Positions 43,971 through 53,072 of a stretch of DNA of 64,000 nucleotides are shown here, piece by piece. This stretch comes from Clostridium_AD sp036569345 (GTDB taxonomy: Bacteria > Bacillota > Clostridia > Clostridiales > Clostridiaceae), in contig NZ_DATCQT010000175.1 in the NCBI RefSeq assembly GCF_036569345.1, positions 60,342-124,341 on the forward strand. Direction: 5' to 3'. Every line of letters starts with the position of its first letter. Position 1 is the first letter of the stretch. The translations under genes and the position numbers were made by a program. Under the pieces are notes generated by a model. The model worked only from the letters and a program-made list of their open reading frames with translations, had not been told where the DNA came from and searched no databases.

Positions 43971-44091
43971 TTGGTTAAAATTTGATACTAAATTAGTAAA
44001 ATGACCAGTAAGAGTAATTTTATATTTACAATATCTTATAATTGTGATAACTTTATTGAGACAAAGTAGGTCAGAAAGTAGGATAAAGTAA

Positions 44092-44955
44092 ATGAGAAAT
44101 AAAAATAAAAATGAAAATCTTATAAATTATATTTACATTATTGTTGGAACAACAATACTTGCGGCAGGTGTGAATATGTTTTTTGCTAAATTAAAATTAG
44201 TGACAGGTGGAGTATCAGGACTTGCCATTATTATTGAATATATATCAAAAAAAAATTATGGAATAGAAATACCACTATGGTTTACAAATATGGCAGTAAA
44301 CATACCTTTACTTGCCATTGCTTTAAAACTTAAGGGTAAAGGGTTTGTGGGTAAATCTATGTTTTCAGCAGCATACCTATCTTTTGCACTATTTTATACA
44401 AGCTTTATACCTGCTCCACATGTTGATTATTTGTTAGCAAGTATATTTGGTGGAGTATTTGTTGGTACAGGCTTAGGTTTCGTATTAAGAGCATCTGCTA
44501 GTACAGGAGGAACTGATTTAGCTGCCAACATAATAAAAGTTTATTTAAAAAATGTCCCAATTGCTAAAATTATATTAGTTATTGATTCAACTATAGTTGT
44601 AATAGGTGCTTTCGTATTTGGAATTGAAAAAGCTATGTATGCACTAATATCCATTTATATAGTTGCTAAGGTGGTAGATAGTATTCTTGAAGGAATAAAT
44701 TTTTCCAAAGCAGTATTTATTATATCGGATTATTCTATGGAAATATCAGAAATACTACTCAAAGATTTAAATAGAGGTGTTACAGGAATACATGCTACAG
44801 GGATGTACACAAAAGCAGAAAAACAGGTATTATTTGTAGTAGTTGGCAAGAATGAAATAATGCCACTTCAAAAAATGGTCAAAGAAGTGGATTCCAAAGC
44901 ATTTATGACTGTTGCAGATGTTAGAGAGGTTCTCGGAGAAGGATTTACAGAATAA
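44092..44955 (+). CDS. YitT family membrane protein (copy 1)
   Basis: This 287-residue protein has about five membrane helices and a C-terminal DUF2179 domain. Family marks are 'AAGVNMFFAKLKLVTGGVSG', 'GTGLGFVLRASASTGGTDL' and 'DLNRGVTGIHATGMYT', then 'VDSKAFMTVADVREVLGEGF'. Function of YitT proteins is not established; a transport role is suspected. The ribosome binding site is weak. A second paralogue lies at 47399-48250 on the other side of asnS. Confidence 0.9.
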   Translation: MRNKNKNENLINYIYIIVGTTILAAGVNMFFAKLKLVTGGVSGLAIIIEYISKKNYGIEIPLWFTNMAVNIPLLAIALKLKGKGFVGKSMFSAAYLSFALFYTSFIPAPHVDYLLASIFGGVFVGTGLGFVLRASASTGGTDLAANIIKVYLKNVPIAKIILVIDSTIVVIGAFVFGIEKAMYALISIYIVAKVVDSILEGINFSKAVFIISDYSMEISEILLKDLNRGVTGIHATGMYTKAEKQVLFVVVGKNEIMPLQKMVKEVDSKAFMTVADVREVLGEGFTE

Positions 44956-45038
44956 AAAATTAAATTTAGGTAATATTTGCAAAGTATATTTAAAAGTCTT
45001 CATGCACAAACTAAGCTCAAGAAAGGGAGTGTTTATTC

Positions 45039-45284
45039 ATGAATGATAGATTAAATAGCAAACCAATCACATTTGATCACCCAGAAAAACTTACTCAGGG
45101 AATTTCTTTAGAAAAAGGTGATGTTACAGCAAAAACTTTTATTAATGAGGTTGATGGACAGGTGAAATGTAATATAGTCGTTGAAAATAAAGTTACTGGA
45201 GAAACAGCTAAGAGAGATGAAGTTATTGGTGAAATATCTGAGGATTTAGATGATGAGGAATTTGACGGCGAAGAAGAATTTTAG
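45039..45284 (+). CDS. Small acidic protein, 81 aa
   Basis: AAGGGAG precedes ATG 45039. The product 'MNDRLNSKPITFDHPEKLTQ' is soluble, has a beta-like centre 'VKCNIVVENKVTGETAKRDE' and ends in a very acidic tail (eleven Asp/Glu in the last sixteen residues). It follows the first YitT gene by 83 bases and is bounded by a strong terminator. No family is recognised. Confidence 0.65.
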   Translation: MNDRLNSKPITFDHPEKLTQGISLEKGDVTAKTFINEVDGQVKCNIVVENKVTGETAKRDEVIGEISEDLDDEEFDGEEEF

Positions 45285-45310
45285 TTAGATAAACTTGGTA
45301 GTAACAAATT

Positions 45311-45356
45311 ATACTCTATAGAGTAGACAAAGAAAGAAGTCTACTCTATAGAGTAT
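45311..45356. terminator. Terminator with nested palindromes
   Basis: ATACTCTATAGAGTAGAC (45311-45328) pairs perfectly with 45339-45356 over 18 bp around a 10-base purine loop. Each arm contains its own palindrome ACTCTATAGAGT. A T run follows. Confidence 0.88.
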
Positions 45357-45365
45357 TTTTAATAT

Positions 45366-45394
45366 TTGACATTTATTATTAAAAATATTATAAT
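45366..45394 (+). promoter_or_regulatory. Consensus sigma-A promoter of asnS
   Basis: TTGACA (45366-45371) and TATAAT (45389-45394), both perfect, are 17 bases apart. Transcription would start near 45401, ahead of the T-box leader. Confidence 0.85.
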
Positions 45395-45439
45395 TAAATG
45401 CATATAAAAAATAATTAGTGAACATACTAAAATTTATAA

Positions 45440-45727
45440 TAATTTTATTAAAGACTGTGACGAGAATAGTAGATATAAAAGGTAGTTTTAGCGAGTTGGT
45501 GATGGTGAAAGACCAATATGAAATTTATGTTGAAGAACATCTTTGAGTTTCTAATCGAAATCTATAGGATATTTGGATTAGACGGGTTCAATCCGTTAAG
45601 TGTTGAGTAGTATTGAACATATAATTCAATACTAATTAGAGTGGTCATATTTTATGACAAATTGGGTGGTACCGCGAAATTATAGCCTTTCGTCCCTTTA
45701 TTATTAAGGGATGGAGGCTTTTTTATT
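45440..45727 (+). promoter_or_regulatory. T-box riboswitch (Asn) controlling asnS
   Basis: The leader shows the T-box sequence TGGGTGGTACCGCG at 45663-45676 and, just after, a terminator hairpin whose arms start AGCCT (from about 45685) and end with AGGCT before a T run (about 45715-45727). Stem I lies upstream; AAC at 45536-45538, followed by A, is the likely Asn specifier. Uncharged tRNA-Asn would bind specifier and T-box, favour the antiterminator and allow asnS transcription. Confidence 0.92.
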
Positions 45728-45764
45728 TTTCAAAAAAGTAAAAAAATAAAAGGAGAGTAAGATT

Positions 45765-47156
45765 ATGGAAAAGTTATTAGTCAAACAAATTTATAGAGAA
45801 AAAGAAAAATATGCAGACCAAATAGTATCTATCTCTGGATGGATAAGAACATTAAGATCTTCTAAAGCATTTGGATTTATAGAAGTTAATGATGGAAGTT
45901 TTTTCAAAAATATTCAAGTGGTTTTTGAAGAGGGATTAGAAAATTTTGCCGAAATTGCTAAATTACCTATAAGTTCTTCTTTAACTATAGAAGGAAAGCT
46001 AGTTGTAACTCCAGAAGCTAAGCAACCATTTGAGATTAAGGCTACTAAAATAATGCTAGAGGGGATGTCAAATACTGATTATCCATTGCAAAAGAAAAGA
46101 CACTCTTTTGAGTATTTACGAACTATTGCACACTTGAGACCTAGAAGTAATGCTTTCTCAGCAGTGTTTAGAGTACGTTCTCTAACTGCGTTTGCTATCC
46201 ATGAGTTCTTTCAAAAGAGAGGTTTTGTATACACTCATACACCAATAATTACTGGTAGTGATTGCGAAGGTGCAGGTGAAATGTTTAGAATATCGACTCT
46301 TGATGTTAGTGACATCCCATTAGATGAGAATAAAAAAGTTGATTTTACGCAAGACTTTTTTGGTAAAGAAACCAGCTTAACTGTAAGTGGTCAGCTTGCA
46401 GCAGAGGCTTTTGCCTTAGCTTTTAGAAATGTTTATACTTTCGGACCAACTTTTAGAGCTGAAAATTCTAACACAGCGAGGCATGCTGCCGAGTTCTGGA
46501 TGATAGAGCCTGAAATAGCATTTGCTAATTTAAAAGATGATATGAAACTTGCAGAAGATATGATGAAATACATAATAAAATATGTTATGGAAAATGCTCC
46601 AGAGGAGATGGAGTTTTTCAATAGTTTCGTAGATAAAAATTTAATAGAAAGATTAAATAGTGTTGTAAATTCAGAATTTGGTCAGGTGACATATACAGCT
46701 GCAGTGGATATTTTGCAAAAATCAGGAAAGGAATTCCAGTATCCAGTAACTTGGGGTTGTGACCTTCAAACTGAGCATGAAAGATATTTAACAGAAGAAG
46801 TATTTAACAAACCATTATTTGTTACCGATTATCCAAAGGAAATAAAATCCTTTTATATGAGAGTAAATGATGACAATAAGACAGTTGCAGCAATGGATTT
46901 ACTTGTGCCAGGAATAGGCGAAATTATTGGTGGAAGTCAAAGAGAAGAAAGGCAAGATGTCTTAGAAGCTAGAATGGAAGAGTGTGGTCTTAACAAAGAA
47001 GATTACTGGTGGTATTTAGAACTAAGAAAATACGGTGGAACTAAACATGCTGGATTTGGACTAGGATTTGAAAGAGCCATTATGTATATTACAGGTATGA
47101 GCAACATCAGAGACGTTATTCCATTCCCAAGAACAACTGGGTCTGCGGAGTTTTAA
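45765..47156 (+). CDS. asnS: Asparaginyl-tRNA synthetase
   Basis: This 463-residue class IIb synthetase charges tRNA-Asn. It has an N-terminal OB anticodon-binding domain ('VSISGWIRTLRSSKAFGFIE'), motif 2 with 'TFGPTFRAENSNTARHAAEF', and motif 3 'GFGLGFERAIMYITGMSNIR' with the C-terminal 'IPFPRTTGSAEF' typical of AsnRS as opposed to AspRS. GGAGAG precedes the ATG. It is controlled by the T-box upstream and ended by a hairpin at 47244-47271. Confidence 0.97.
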   Translation: MEKLLVKQIYREKEKYADQIVSISGWIRTLRSSKAFGFIEVNDGSFFKNIQVVFEEGLENFAEIAKLPISSSLTIEGKLVVTPEAKQPFEIKATKIMLEGMSNTDYPLQKKRHSFEYLRTIAHLRPRSNAFSAVFRVRSLTAFAIHEFFQKRGFVYTHTPIITGSDCEGAGEMFRISTLDVSDIPLDENKKVDFTQDFFGKETSLTVSGQLAAEAFALAFRNVYTFGPTFRAENSNTARHAAEFWMIEPEIAFANLKDDMKLAEDMMKYIIKYVMENAPEEMEFFNSFVDKNLIERLNSVVNSEFGQVTYTAAVDILQKSGKEFQYPVTWGCDLQTEHERYLTEEVFNKPLFVTDYPKEIKSFYMRVNDDNKTVAAMDLLVPGIGEIIGGSQREERQDVLEARMEECGLNKEDYWWYLELRKYGGTKHAGFGLGFERAIMYITGMSNIRDVIPFPRTTGSAEF

Positions 47157-47243
47157 GCAGAATTTAACTTATTTATATTCTACTTAACAAAAATGTTTTT
47201 GTAGTGTATAATATGGTTGTAAGTCCATTTGTATTGGAATTTT

Positions 47244-47271
47244 AAACTCTTAGCCGATAGGTTAAGAGTTT
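47244..47271 (+). terminator. Terminator after asnS
   Basis: AAACTCTTAGCC pairs with GGTTAAGAGTTT around a GATA loop, followed by a long T run. Confidence 0.88.
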
Positions 47272-47398
47272 TTTTTAGAAAGATAATTGATAAACACTTT
47301 CGAACTTTTAATGTGTTATTTTTATTACTTAATTGTTTAATGGACATAATAATTTATATTCTAGTAAAATAGAAAGTTTAAATGTGGAGGAAATGAAT

Positions 47399-48250
47399 AT
47401 GAAAAAAATTATTAAAGAATATATCTTAATAACAGTTGGCATAGCACTATTGGCTGCAGGAGTTTACTTTTTCTTAATACCAAACGATTTAGCAGTAGGC
47501 GGAGTTAGTGGGCTTGCTATGATTTTAAATTGGTATATGCCAGGTCTTTCTATTGGTGCTATAATGCTTGTTTTAAATGTAATTTTATTTATTATAGGAT
47601 TTATATTTATAGGATCTAGTTTTGGTGTTAAGACAATTTATTCTAGTTTTGGGTTATCCGGTATGATATGGGCATTAGAGAAAACCTGTCCTCTCAGCGG
47701 AAGTATAACAAGCGATTTATTTCTTGACCTTATATTCGGGATATTAATTGGAGCAGTGGGTATGGGTATGGTTTTCAATCAAAATGCATCTACAGGGGGA
47801 ACTGATATAATAGCGAAGATACTTAATAAGTATTTTCATTTAGACATAGGTAAGGCTTTACTTTTAGCTGATTTTTTTATAACTATATTGGCAATAATAG
47901 TGTTTGGGCCTAGAATCGGAATGTATGCATTGCTTGGAGTTATTATCAATGGATTTACTATAGATGCAGTTATTGCAGGAATGAATATTTGTAAAAAAGT
48001 TGAGGTGGTTAGTTCAAAAGGCGAAGATATAAAAAGGTTTATTATAGAAGATTTAGATAGAGGAGCCACTTTATATACTGCTAAGGGAGCTTATACTAAT
48101 GATGAAAAAGAGATTATAACAACTGTTCTAGGTAAAAAACAATTTATAAAATTAAAAAATTATATAAAAGAAATTGATAAAAAAGCATTTATAATAACAT
48201 ATAACGTTCATGAAACTCTTGGAGAGGGATTCAAGGACTTAAATGAATAA
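47399..48250 (+). CDS. YitT family membrane protein (copy 2)
   Basis: This 283-residue protein has five predicted membrane helices and a C-terminal DUF2179 domain, with 'AAGVYFFLIPNDLAVGGVSG', 'NQNASTGGTDIIAKILNKYF' and 'DLDRGATLYTAKGAYT'. I start it at ATG 47399, eight bases after TGGAGG, not at the earlier frame start 47333. It is a paralogue of 44092-44955 but clearly diverged. Function is not established. Confidence 0.9.
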   Translation: MKKIIKEYILITVGIALLAAGVYFFLIPNDLAVGGVSGLAMILNWYMPGLSIGAIMLVLNVILFIIGFIFIGSSFGVKTIYSSFGLSGMIWALEKTCPLSGSITSDLFLDLIFGILIGAVGMGMVFNQNASTGGTDIIAKILNKYFHLDIGKALLLADFFITILAIIVFGPRIGMYALLGVIINGFTIDAVIAGMNICKKVEVVSSKGEDIKRFIIEDLDRGATLYTAKGAYTNDEKEIITTVLGKKQFIKLKNYIKEIDKKAFIITYNVHETLGEGFKDLNE

Positions 48251-48254
48251 AAAA

Positions 48255-48288
48255 GATATAAGCCACTGACTTAAGTCAGTGGCTTATA
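48255..48288. terminator. Bidirectional terminator, perfect 34-bp palindrome
   Basis: ATATAAGCCACTGACTT and its exact complement are joined without spacer. It lies between the convergent YitT and ferredoxin genes. Confidence 0.9.
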
Positions 48289-48314
48289 TAATAATTATAA
48301 CAAATATGTTCTAA

Positions 48315-48485
48315 TTAAGCTTCAACTGGAGCGCCTGTAGGACAGACACCTGCACAAGCTCCGCAATCAATACAAGTATCAGCATCAATAACGAAAGAAG
48401 AATCTCCTTGGCTTATAGCATTAACTGGACATTCAGGTTCACAAGCTCCACAGCTTACACATGCATCAGTAATTTTATATGACAT
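48315..48485 (-). CDS. 2[4Fe-4S] ferredoxin, clostridial type
   Basis: This 56-residue protein is almost the classical clostridial ferredoxin: 'CVSCGACEPECPVNAIS' and 'CIDCGACAGVCPTGAPV' supply two CxxCxxCxxxCP sets for two low-potential 4Fe-4S clusters. It shuttles electrons for pyruvate:ferredoxin oxidoreductase, hydrogenase and similar enzymes. ATG 48485 has AGGAGG immediately upstream (48494-48499); an in-frame start at 48506 would lie on that site and is rejected. Confidence 0.96.
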   Translation of the reverse strand: MSYKITDACVSCGACEPECPVNAISQGDSSFVIDADTCIDCGACAGVCPTGAPVEA

Positions 48486-48696
48486 AATAACAACCTCCTT
48501 TTTCAACTAATTTACTACATAATATCATAATTTGATTGAAAAATAAAGAGTTTTTTGGAAAGAGTAAACATTGTAATAATAAACACAGAGTTTATGTGTT
48601 TAAGTGAATTTATATTATATAATAATATCTAACTTTCAACTATAATACTTAAATATTATTGACTTTTATAGAATTTAATATAAGATACAAAAATGT

Positions 48697-48723
48697 AAAC
48701 TATAGATTTTTAATCTATAGTTT
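48697..48723. repeat. Short perfect hairpin upstream of the ferredoxin gene
   Basis: AAACTATAGATT and its complement have a three-T loop. It might terminate a short leftward or rightward transcript; no gene adjoins it. Confidence 0.5.
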
Positions 48724-48763
48724 ATTATTTTGAAATTATAATTTACATACGGGTATTATGCTA

Positions 48764-48886
48764 TATTAAATGAACTGAATTAAATTAAATAATAGTTACA
48801 GCTAAAAACTAAATTTAAAACAGTTCATTTAATACATATGGTAGTTAGTAACTTTAAGCTGTATCTATATTAATGATGAGCTCATC
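48764..48886. other. Gene-free stretch with inverted repeats before the PTS locus
   Basis: The 693 bases between the ferredoxin and the first PTS gene (48486-49178) hold no credible gene. Apart from the hairpin at 48697, TATTAAATGAACTG (48764-48777) has an exact complement at 48821-48834, and GATGAGCTCATC is a 12-bp palindrome at 48875-48886. These may be operators or RNA structures; nothing decides. Confidence 0.45.
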
Positions 48887-49037
48887 TATTTAGCTGAGAG
48901 TTAATAACTATTAATAATATTATGTGTAAGAATATAAAAGAATATTCAATTTAAAATAAAAAAATCATAAGAAAACTGTAATATTATTTTAAGAGTAGAA
49001 TGTATAAAACTTTTCAATTATTTTAATATTAAATAAT

Positions 49038-49104
49038 GTCATCATTAGATAATGACTAATATGTTTATCTTTGGATTGTGTGTAAAGGTTTACCAATATA
49101 TAAT
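49038..49104 (+). promoter_or_regulatory. Promoter and operator-like module A (PTS IICB gene)
   Basis: TTGTGT (49076-49081) and TATAAT (49099-49104) are 17 bases apart. Upstream lies ATTAG-N7-CTAAT (49044-49060) and in the spacer GTAAAGGTTTAC. The same layout with identical spacing recurs at 50727-50793; about 60 of 74 positions agree by eye. Control by the nearby MtlR-type protein is likely but inferred. Confidence 0.7.
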
Positions 49105-49178
49105 AAAATTAAGGCAACTGAGAAATGATTTCTGCAGAAAATTTCAGTAATTATAAAAAGAAAAGGGGGCAAAATTAA

Positions 49179-50570
49179 ATGTCAAACCTTCAAGTTAATA
49201 CCAAAATTAATACCAAGGGAAAAACACAAGAAAAAGTACAAGGGTTCGGTAGATTTCTAAGTGGAATGATACTTCCCAATATAGGCGCATTTATAGCATG
49301 GGGGCTAATTACAGCATTATTTATACCGACGGGCTGGCTTCCTAATTCACATTTTGCTAAATTAGTTGGTCCGATGATAACTTACCTTTTACCATTATTA
49401 ATAGGTTACACTGGTGGTAAAATGGTAGGTGGAGTACGTAGTGGAGTAGTTGGGGCAATTTCAACTATGGGAATTATAGTAGGAGCAGATATTCCAATGT
49501 TCATGGGCGCAATGATAATGGGGCCACTCGGTGGTTATGTTATAAAGAAATTTGATAAAATCATTGAAGGAAAAGTACCGGCTGGTTTTGAAATGTTAAT
49601 TAACAACTTTTCAGCAGGTATACTTGGAGCAGCGCTAACATTGATTGCGTTTACGGGAATTGGTCCAGTAGTCTTAGGGTTAAATGGTTTTCTTAAAGAC
49701 GGAGTAGAAGTCATAGTAAAGGCAGGGTTATTACCTTTAGCATCTATATTTATAGAACCAGGAAAAATATTGTTTTTAAATAATGCAATAGGTAATGGAA
49801 TTTTGGTGCCAATGGGTGCACAAGAAGCTAAGACAATCGGAAAATCAGTATTTTTCTTATTAGAATCAAATCCAGGTCCAGGACTTGGAGTACTGTTAGC
49901 TTATTGGATGTTTGCAAAAGGTGCAATTAAAGAATCAGCACCAGGAGCAATAATAATTCACTTTATAGGTGGAATACATGAAATTTATTTTCCTTACGTT
50001 TTGATGAATCCTTTGCTTATAATAGCGGTAATTTGTGGTGGTGCCAGTGGAATATTTACTTTCCAAATTTTTGGAGCAGGATTAATTGCAGCGGCATCTC
50101 CAGGAAGTATAATTGCAGTACTTGCAATGACTCCTAAAGGTGGATATTTTGGAATACTTGCTGGAGTGCTAGTAGCAGCTGTGGTTTCATTCTTAATATC
50201 ATCTGTAATAATTAAAAGATCTAATAGTAAGGCAACAGGAAATGAACTAGAAGAAGCAAAAGAAAAAGTAAGTGAACTAAAAGGAATAAAAGTTAAAACC
50301 TTTGATAAAATAATATTTGCTTGTGATGCAGGTATGGGATCTAGTGCAATGGGAGCAACAACATTAAAAAATAAGTTTAAAAAAGTAGGTATTAATATAG
50401 ATGTTGTTCACTGCGCAATAAATGAAATTCCAGCTGATGCAAAAATAGTTATTACTCATGAGACCTTAGCTGCTAGAGCAAGAACAAAAGCACCAAAAGC
50501 TGAGATTATTTCAATTAAAAACTTTATTAATAGCCCAGAATATGATAAATTAGTAAATAGACTTTTATAA
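49179..50570 (+). CDS. Mannitol-type PTS permease, IICB
   Basis: This 463-residue permease has a membrane IIC domain (~1-345; 'GRFLSGMILPNIGAFIAWG', the substrate-site motif 'HFIGGIHEIYFPYVLMNP') and a IIB domain with the phosphorylated Cys in 'IIFACDAGMGSSAMGA'. There is no IIA domain, so a phosphate donor must come in trans, most simply the IIA domain of the paralogue at 53073 or a separate protein. It matches the MtlA family, but near-identical permeases can take other hexitols. GGGGGC precedes the ATG. The DNA is very similar to 53073-54170, marking a recent duplication. Confidence 0.88.
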   Translation: MSNLQVNTKINTKGKTQEKVQGFGRFLSGMILPNIGAFIAWGLITALFIPTGWLPNSHFAKLVGPMITYLLPLLIGYTGGKMVGGVRSGVVGAISTMGIIVGADIPMFMGAMIMGPLGGYVIKKFDKIIEGKVPAGFEMLINNFSAGILGAALTLIAFTGIGPVVLGLNGFLKDGVEVIVKAGLLPLASIFIEPGKILFLNNAIGNGILVPMGAQEAKTIGKSVFFLLESNPGPGLGVLLAYWMFAKGAIKESAPGAIIIHFIGGIHEIYFPYVLMNPLLIIAVICGGASGIFTFQIFGAGLIAAASPGSIIAVLAMTPKGGYFGILAGVLVAAVVSFLISSVIIKRSNSKATGNELEEAKEKVSELKGIKVKTFDKIIFACDAGMGSSAMGATTLKNKFKKVGINIDVVHCAINEIPADAKIVITHETLAARARTKAPKAEIISIKNFINSPEYDKLVNRLL

Positions 50571-50726
50571 ATTTAAATAGCTTATAATAAATATATTTAT
50601 AAAAAAATGGAGTGAGTTTATGTGAATAAATTTGCTCCATTTATATTTATATGTAGATAGTAGTCATGTATAAAAGTTTTAAATTAATTAAATACTAATT
50701 TTGAAATTAATTATATATTAAATATT

Positions 50727-50793
50727 GTCATCATTAGCTACTGACTAATCAATTTATCTTTGAATTGTATGTAATTGTTTACTGGAATATAAT
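50727..50793 (+). promoter_or_regulatory. Promoter and operator-like module B (regulator gene)
   Basis: TTGTAT (50765-50770) and TATAAT (50788-50793) are 17 bases apart. ATTAG-N7-CTAAT at 50733-50749 and GTAATTGTTTAC at 50771-50782 mirror module A. It lies in the 367-base gap before the regulator; the ~145-base leader after it holds a weak TTAAAGA/TCTTTAA hairpin and no gene. Confidence 0.7.
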
Positions 50794-50937
50794 AAAGTTA
50801 TAGTAATTACAAACTGTTACTTAAAAAATATTTTATTAAAGATTTAATAAATAGTCTTTAACATGACAAGTTGTAAACAGACTTTCAAAATTTCATGTAA
50901 CATTAAAACAATCTTTTAATAAATTTGGAGGAATTTT

Positions 50938-53058
50938 ATGAAGGATTACAAGGTTAATTTACGCGTAAAAAATATCTTGCAAAACATATGTAACGAAAAT
51001 GATTATATTACTATTGCTAAAATTGCAAAAGATTTAGATGTTAGTGGGAGGACAATATTAAGAGAAATTCCAGAGGTGGAAAAGTTTCTTAAACAAAATG
51101 GAGTAAGACTTAATAAAAAAACTGGAGTTGGCATTAAAGTAATGGGTACAGTGAAAGAAAAACAATCAATTATTTATTTGTTAAATGGAGAAAAGGGCGA
51201 AATAATTTATTCACCTCTAGAGAGAAAAAATATAATTATAAGCGAACTACTTCAAAATCAAGAGCCTGTTAAGTTATATAATTTCACTAGAATTTTAAAA
51301 GTTACAGAAGCAACCATAAGTAATGATTTAGAGAAAACAGATGAATGGTTTAAAAAACATAGTATAAATTTAATTAGGAAACAGGGACTCGGTGTATATG
51401 TAGAAGGAAAAGAAAATCATATAAGAAAAGCTATGGTTAGCCTAATTTATGAAAATACAAATGAGAGTCAGCTTTTAAATTTAATAAGAAAAAATTTAGA
51501 TAATTCAGTAGTAGCAAAAGATATTGAGACCTCTTCTCGTAATAGATTACTAAATTTGATAGATAATGAAACAATAAAGAAAATAGAAGGTTTAGTTGAA
51601 AATATGGAGAAGAAAAGAGATTATAAGCTAGTAGATAGTGCCTTTGTTGGATTAATTGTTCATATTGCGCTTGCAATTGAACGAGTAAAGAAAGGTGATA
51701 AAATAAAAATAGACGGTGAGTTTTTAAAAGAACTTAAAACAAGTTCGGAGTATGTAATTGCATCTGAATTGTCTATTAATATATCAAAATGTTTTTTGGT
51801 AGATATACCAGAGGATGAAATTGGGTATATAACAATGCACATTAAAGGATCTAAAAATTATAAGGAAAAATACAAAACAGGAAATAAGATAATAGGAAGT
51901 TTTGAACTTATAAAGTTATCAAAGGAAATTATAAAGATAGCAGAGATTGAAACAGGAAGTTTCCTTGGAAATAATCAAGAGCTGTTAAATGGATTAGTAA
52001 ATCATCTTGGAACAGCAATTACAAGATTAAAAATGAAACTTGATATTAGAAATCCACTTCTAGAAGAAATTAAGGCTAATTATTCTGGTTTAATGAGGAT
52101 TAGCACTAAATGCGCTAAGGTAGTGGAAAATCACATAGGTATAAAAATGCCTGAAGCTGAAATTGCATTTATTGCTATGCATTTAGGAGCTGCAATTGAA
52201 AATAGTGACACATTAATTAAACCTATTTACAAGGTTGCAATCGCATGTTCTACGGGGATGGGAACCTCAAGACTTCTCGCAACAAGAATAGAAAATGAGT
52301 ATGATAATATTCAAATTGTAGATATTATATCTACAATTCGTATTGAAGAAAGCATGTTACGGGAGAATGAGATAGATTTCATTATCTCTACAGTTAATAT
52401 AGATAAATGTTTTAAACCAGTAGTAAGAGTGAATCCACTGCTTTTTCAAGAAGATAAGGATAAAATATTAAAATTAATAAAATCATTAAAAAATACAGAA
52501 TTCACTCATATAAATAAAAAGGTAAAAAACATTAAATTCAAGGAAAAATTAATTTCACTAAACATATATAGTGAGGCAATAATGCAAATACTAGACAATT
52601 TTTTTTTGAAAGAGATTCCTGAGATAAATGGCATTGATGCATTGATTAGTGAAGCAAGCAAGGTGATAGATCAAGATGCTGAAATTGAGGAACTATTAAG
52701 AATAGCATTAAAAAATAGAGAGGAAAAAGGGAATACAATTGTAACTGGACATGAGATGATATTACTTCATTGTAGGACTGATGTTGTGAAAAAATTATAT
52801 TTTGGTGCCATAAAACTATCCAAGAGTTTGGAGTGTTTAAATGGTGAAGGTAAAACAGAAAATATCAAGATTGGAATTATAATGCTTGCACCAGAAGATT
52901 GTAGTAAGTCTTATATAGAGGTTATAGGGTATGTAAGTAAGATGCTAATTGAAAGAGTAGATTTTCTTAAATATTTAAAAGATGGAAATTTAGAATATGC
53001 ATTTAATGAACTAAATGATATTTTAAAAGAATTTTATAATCAAAAAGTAAATAATTAA
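50938..53058 (+). CDS. mtlR: MtlR-type PRD transcriptional regulator with PTS EIIB and EIIA domains
   Basis: This 706-residue activator has two N-terminal helix-turn-helix regions ('ITIAKIAKDLDVSGRTILRE', 'VTEATISNDLEKTDEWFKKH'), two PRD domains (about 190-400, with 'IGYITMHIKGS' and 'IAFIAMHLGAAIE'), an EIIB-like domain with 'IACSTGMGTSRLLATR', and a C-terminal EIIA-like domain with 'VTGHEMILLHCRTD'. Phosphorylation by the PTS would tune its activity. It lies between the two permease genes and has its own promoter similar to that of the first. Licheninase- or levan-type PRD regulators are alternatives, but the permease type favours MtlR. Confidence 0.9.
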   Translation: MKDYKVNLRVKNILQNICNENDYITIAKIAKDLDVSGRTILREIPEVEKFLKQNGVRLNKKTGVGIKVMGTVKEKQSIIYLLNGEKGEIIYSPLERKNIIISELLQNQEPVKLYNFTRILKVTEATISNDLEKTDEWFKKHSINLIRKQGLGVYVEGKENHIRKAMVSLIYENTNESQLLNLIRKNLDNSVVAKDIETSSRNRLLNLIDNETIKKIEGLVENMEKKRDYKLVDSAFVGLIVHIALAIERVKKGDKIKIDGEFLKELKTSSEYVIASELSINISKCFLVDIPEDEIGYITMHIKGSKNYKEKYKTGNKIIGSFELIKLSKEIIKIAEIETGSFLGNNQELLNGLVNHLGTAITRLKMKLDIRNPLLEEIKANYSGLMRISTKCAKVVENHIGIKMPEAEIAFIAMHLGAAIENSDTLIKPIYKVAIACSTGMGTSRLLATRIENEYDNIQIVDIISTIRIEESMLRENEIDFIISTVNIDKCFKPVVRVNPLLFQEDKDKILKLIKSLKNTEFTHINKKVKNIKFKEKLISLNIYSEAIMQILDNFFLKEIPEINGIDALISEASKVIDQDAEIEELLRIALKNREEKGNTIVTGHEMILLHCRTDVVKKLYFGAIKLSKSLECLNGEGKTENIKIGIIMLAPEDCSKSYIEVIGYVSKMLIERVDFLKYLKDGNLEYAFNELNDILKEFYNQKVNN

Positions 53059-53072
53059 TGGAGGCATAAGTT

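Noticed and set aside
48875..48886. Recombination or attachment site at the GATGAGCTCATC palindrome
   Set aside because: A 12-bp palindrome alone is weak evidence and no integrase or second copy is seen.
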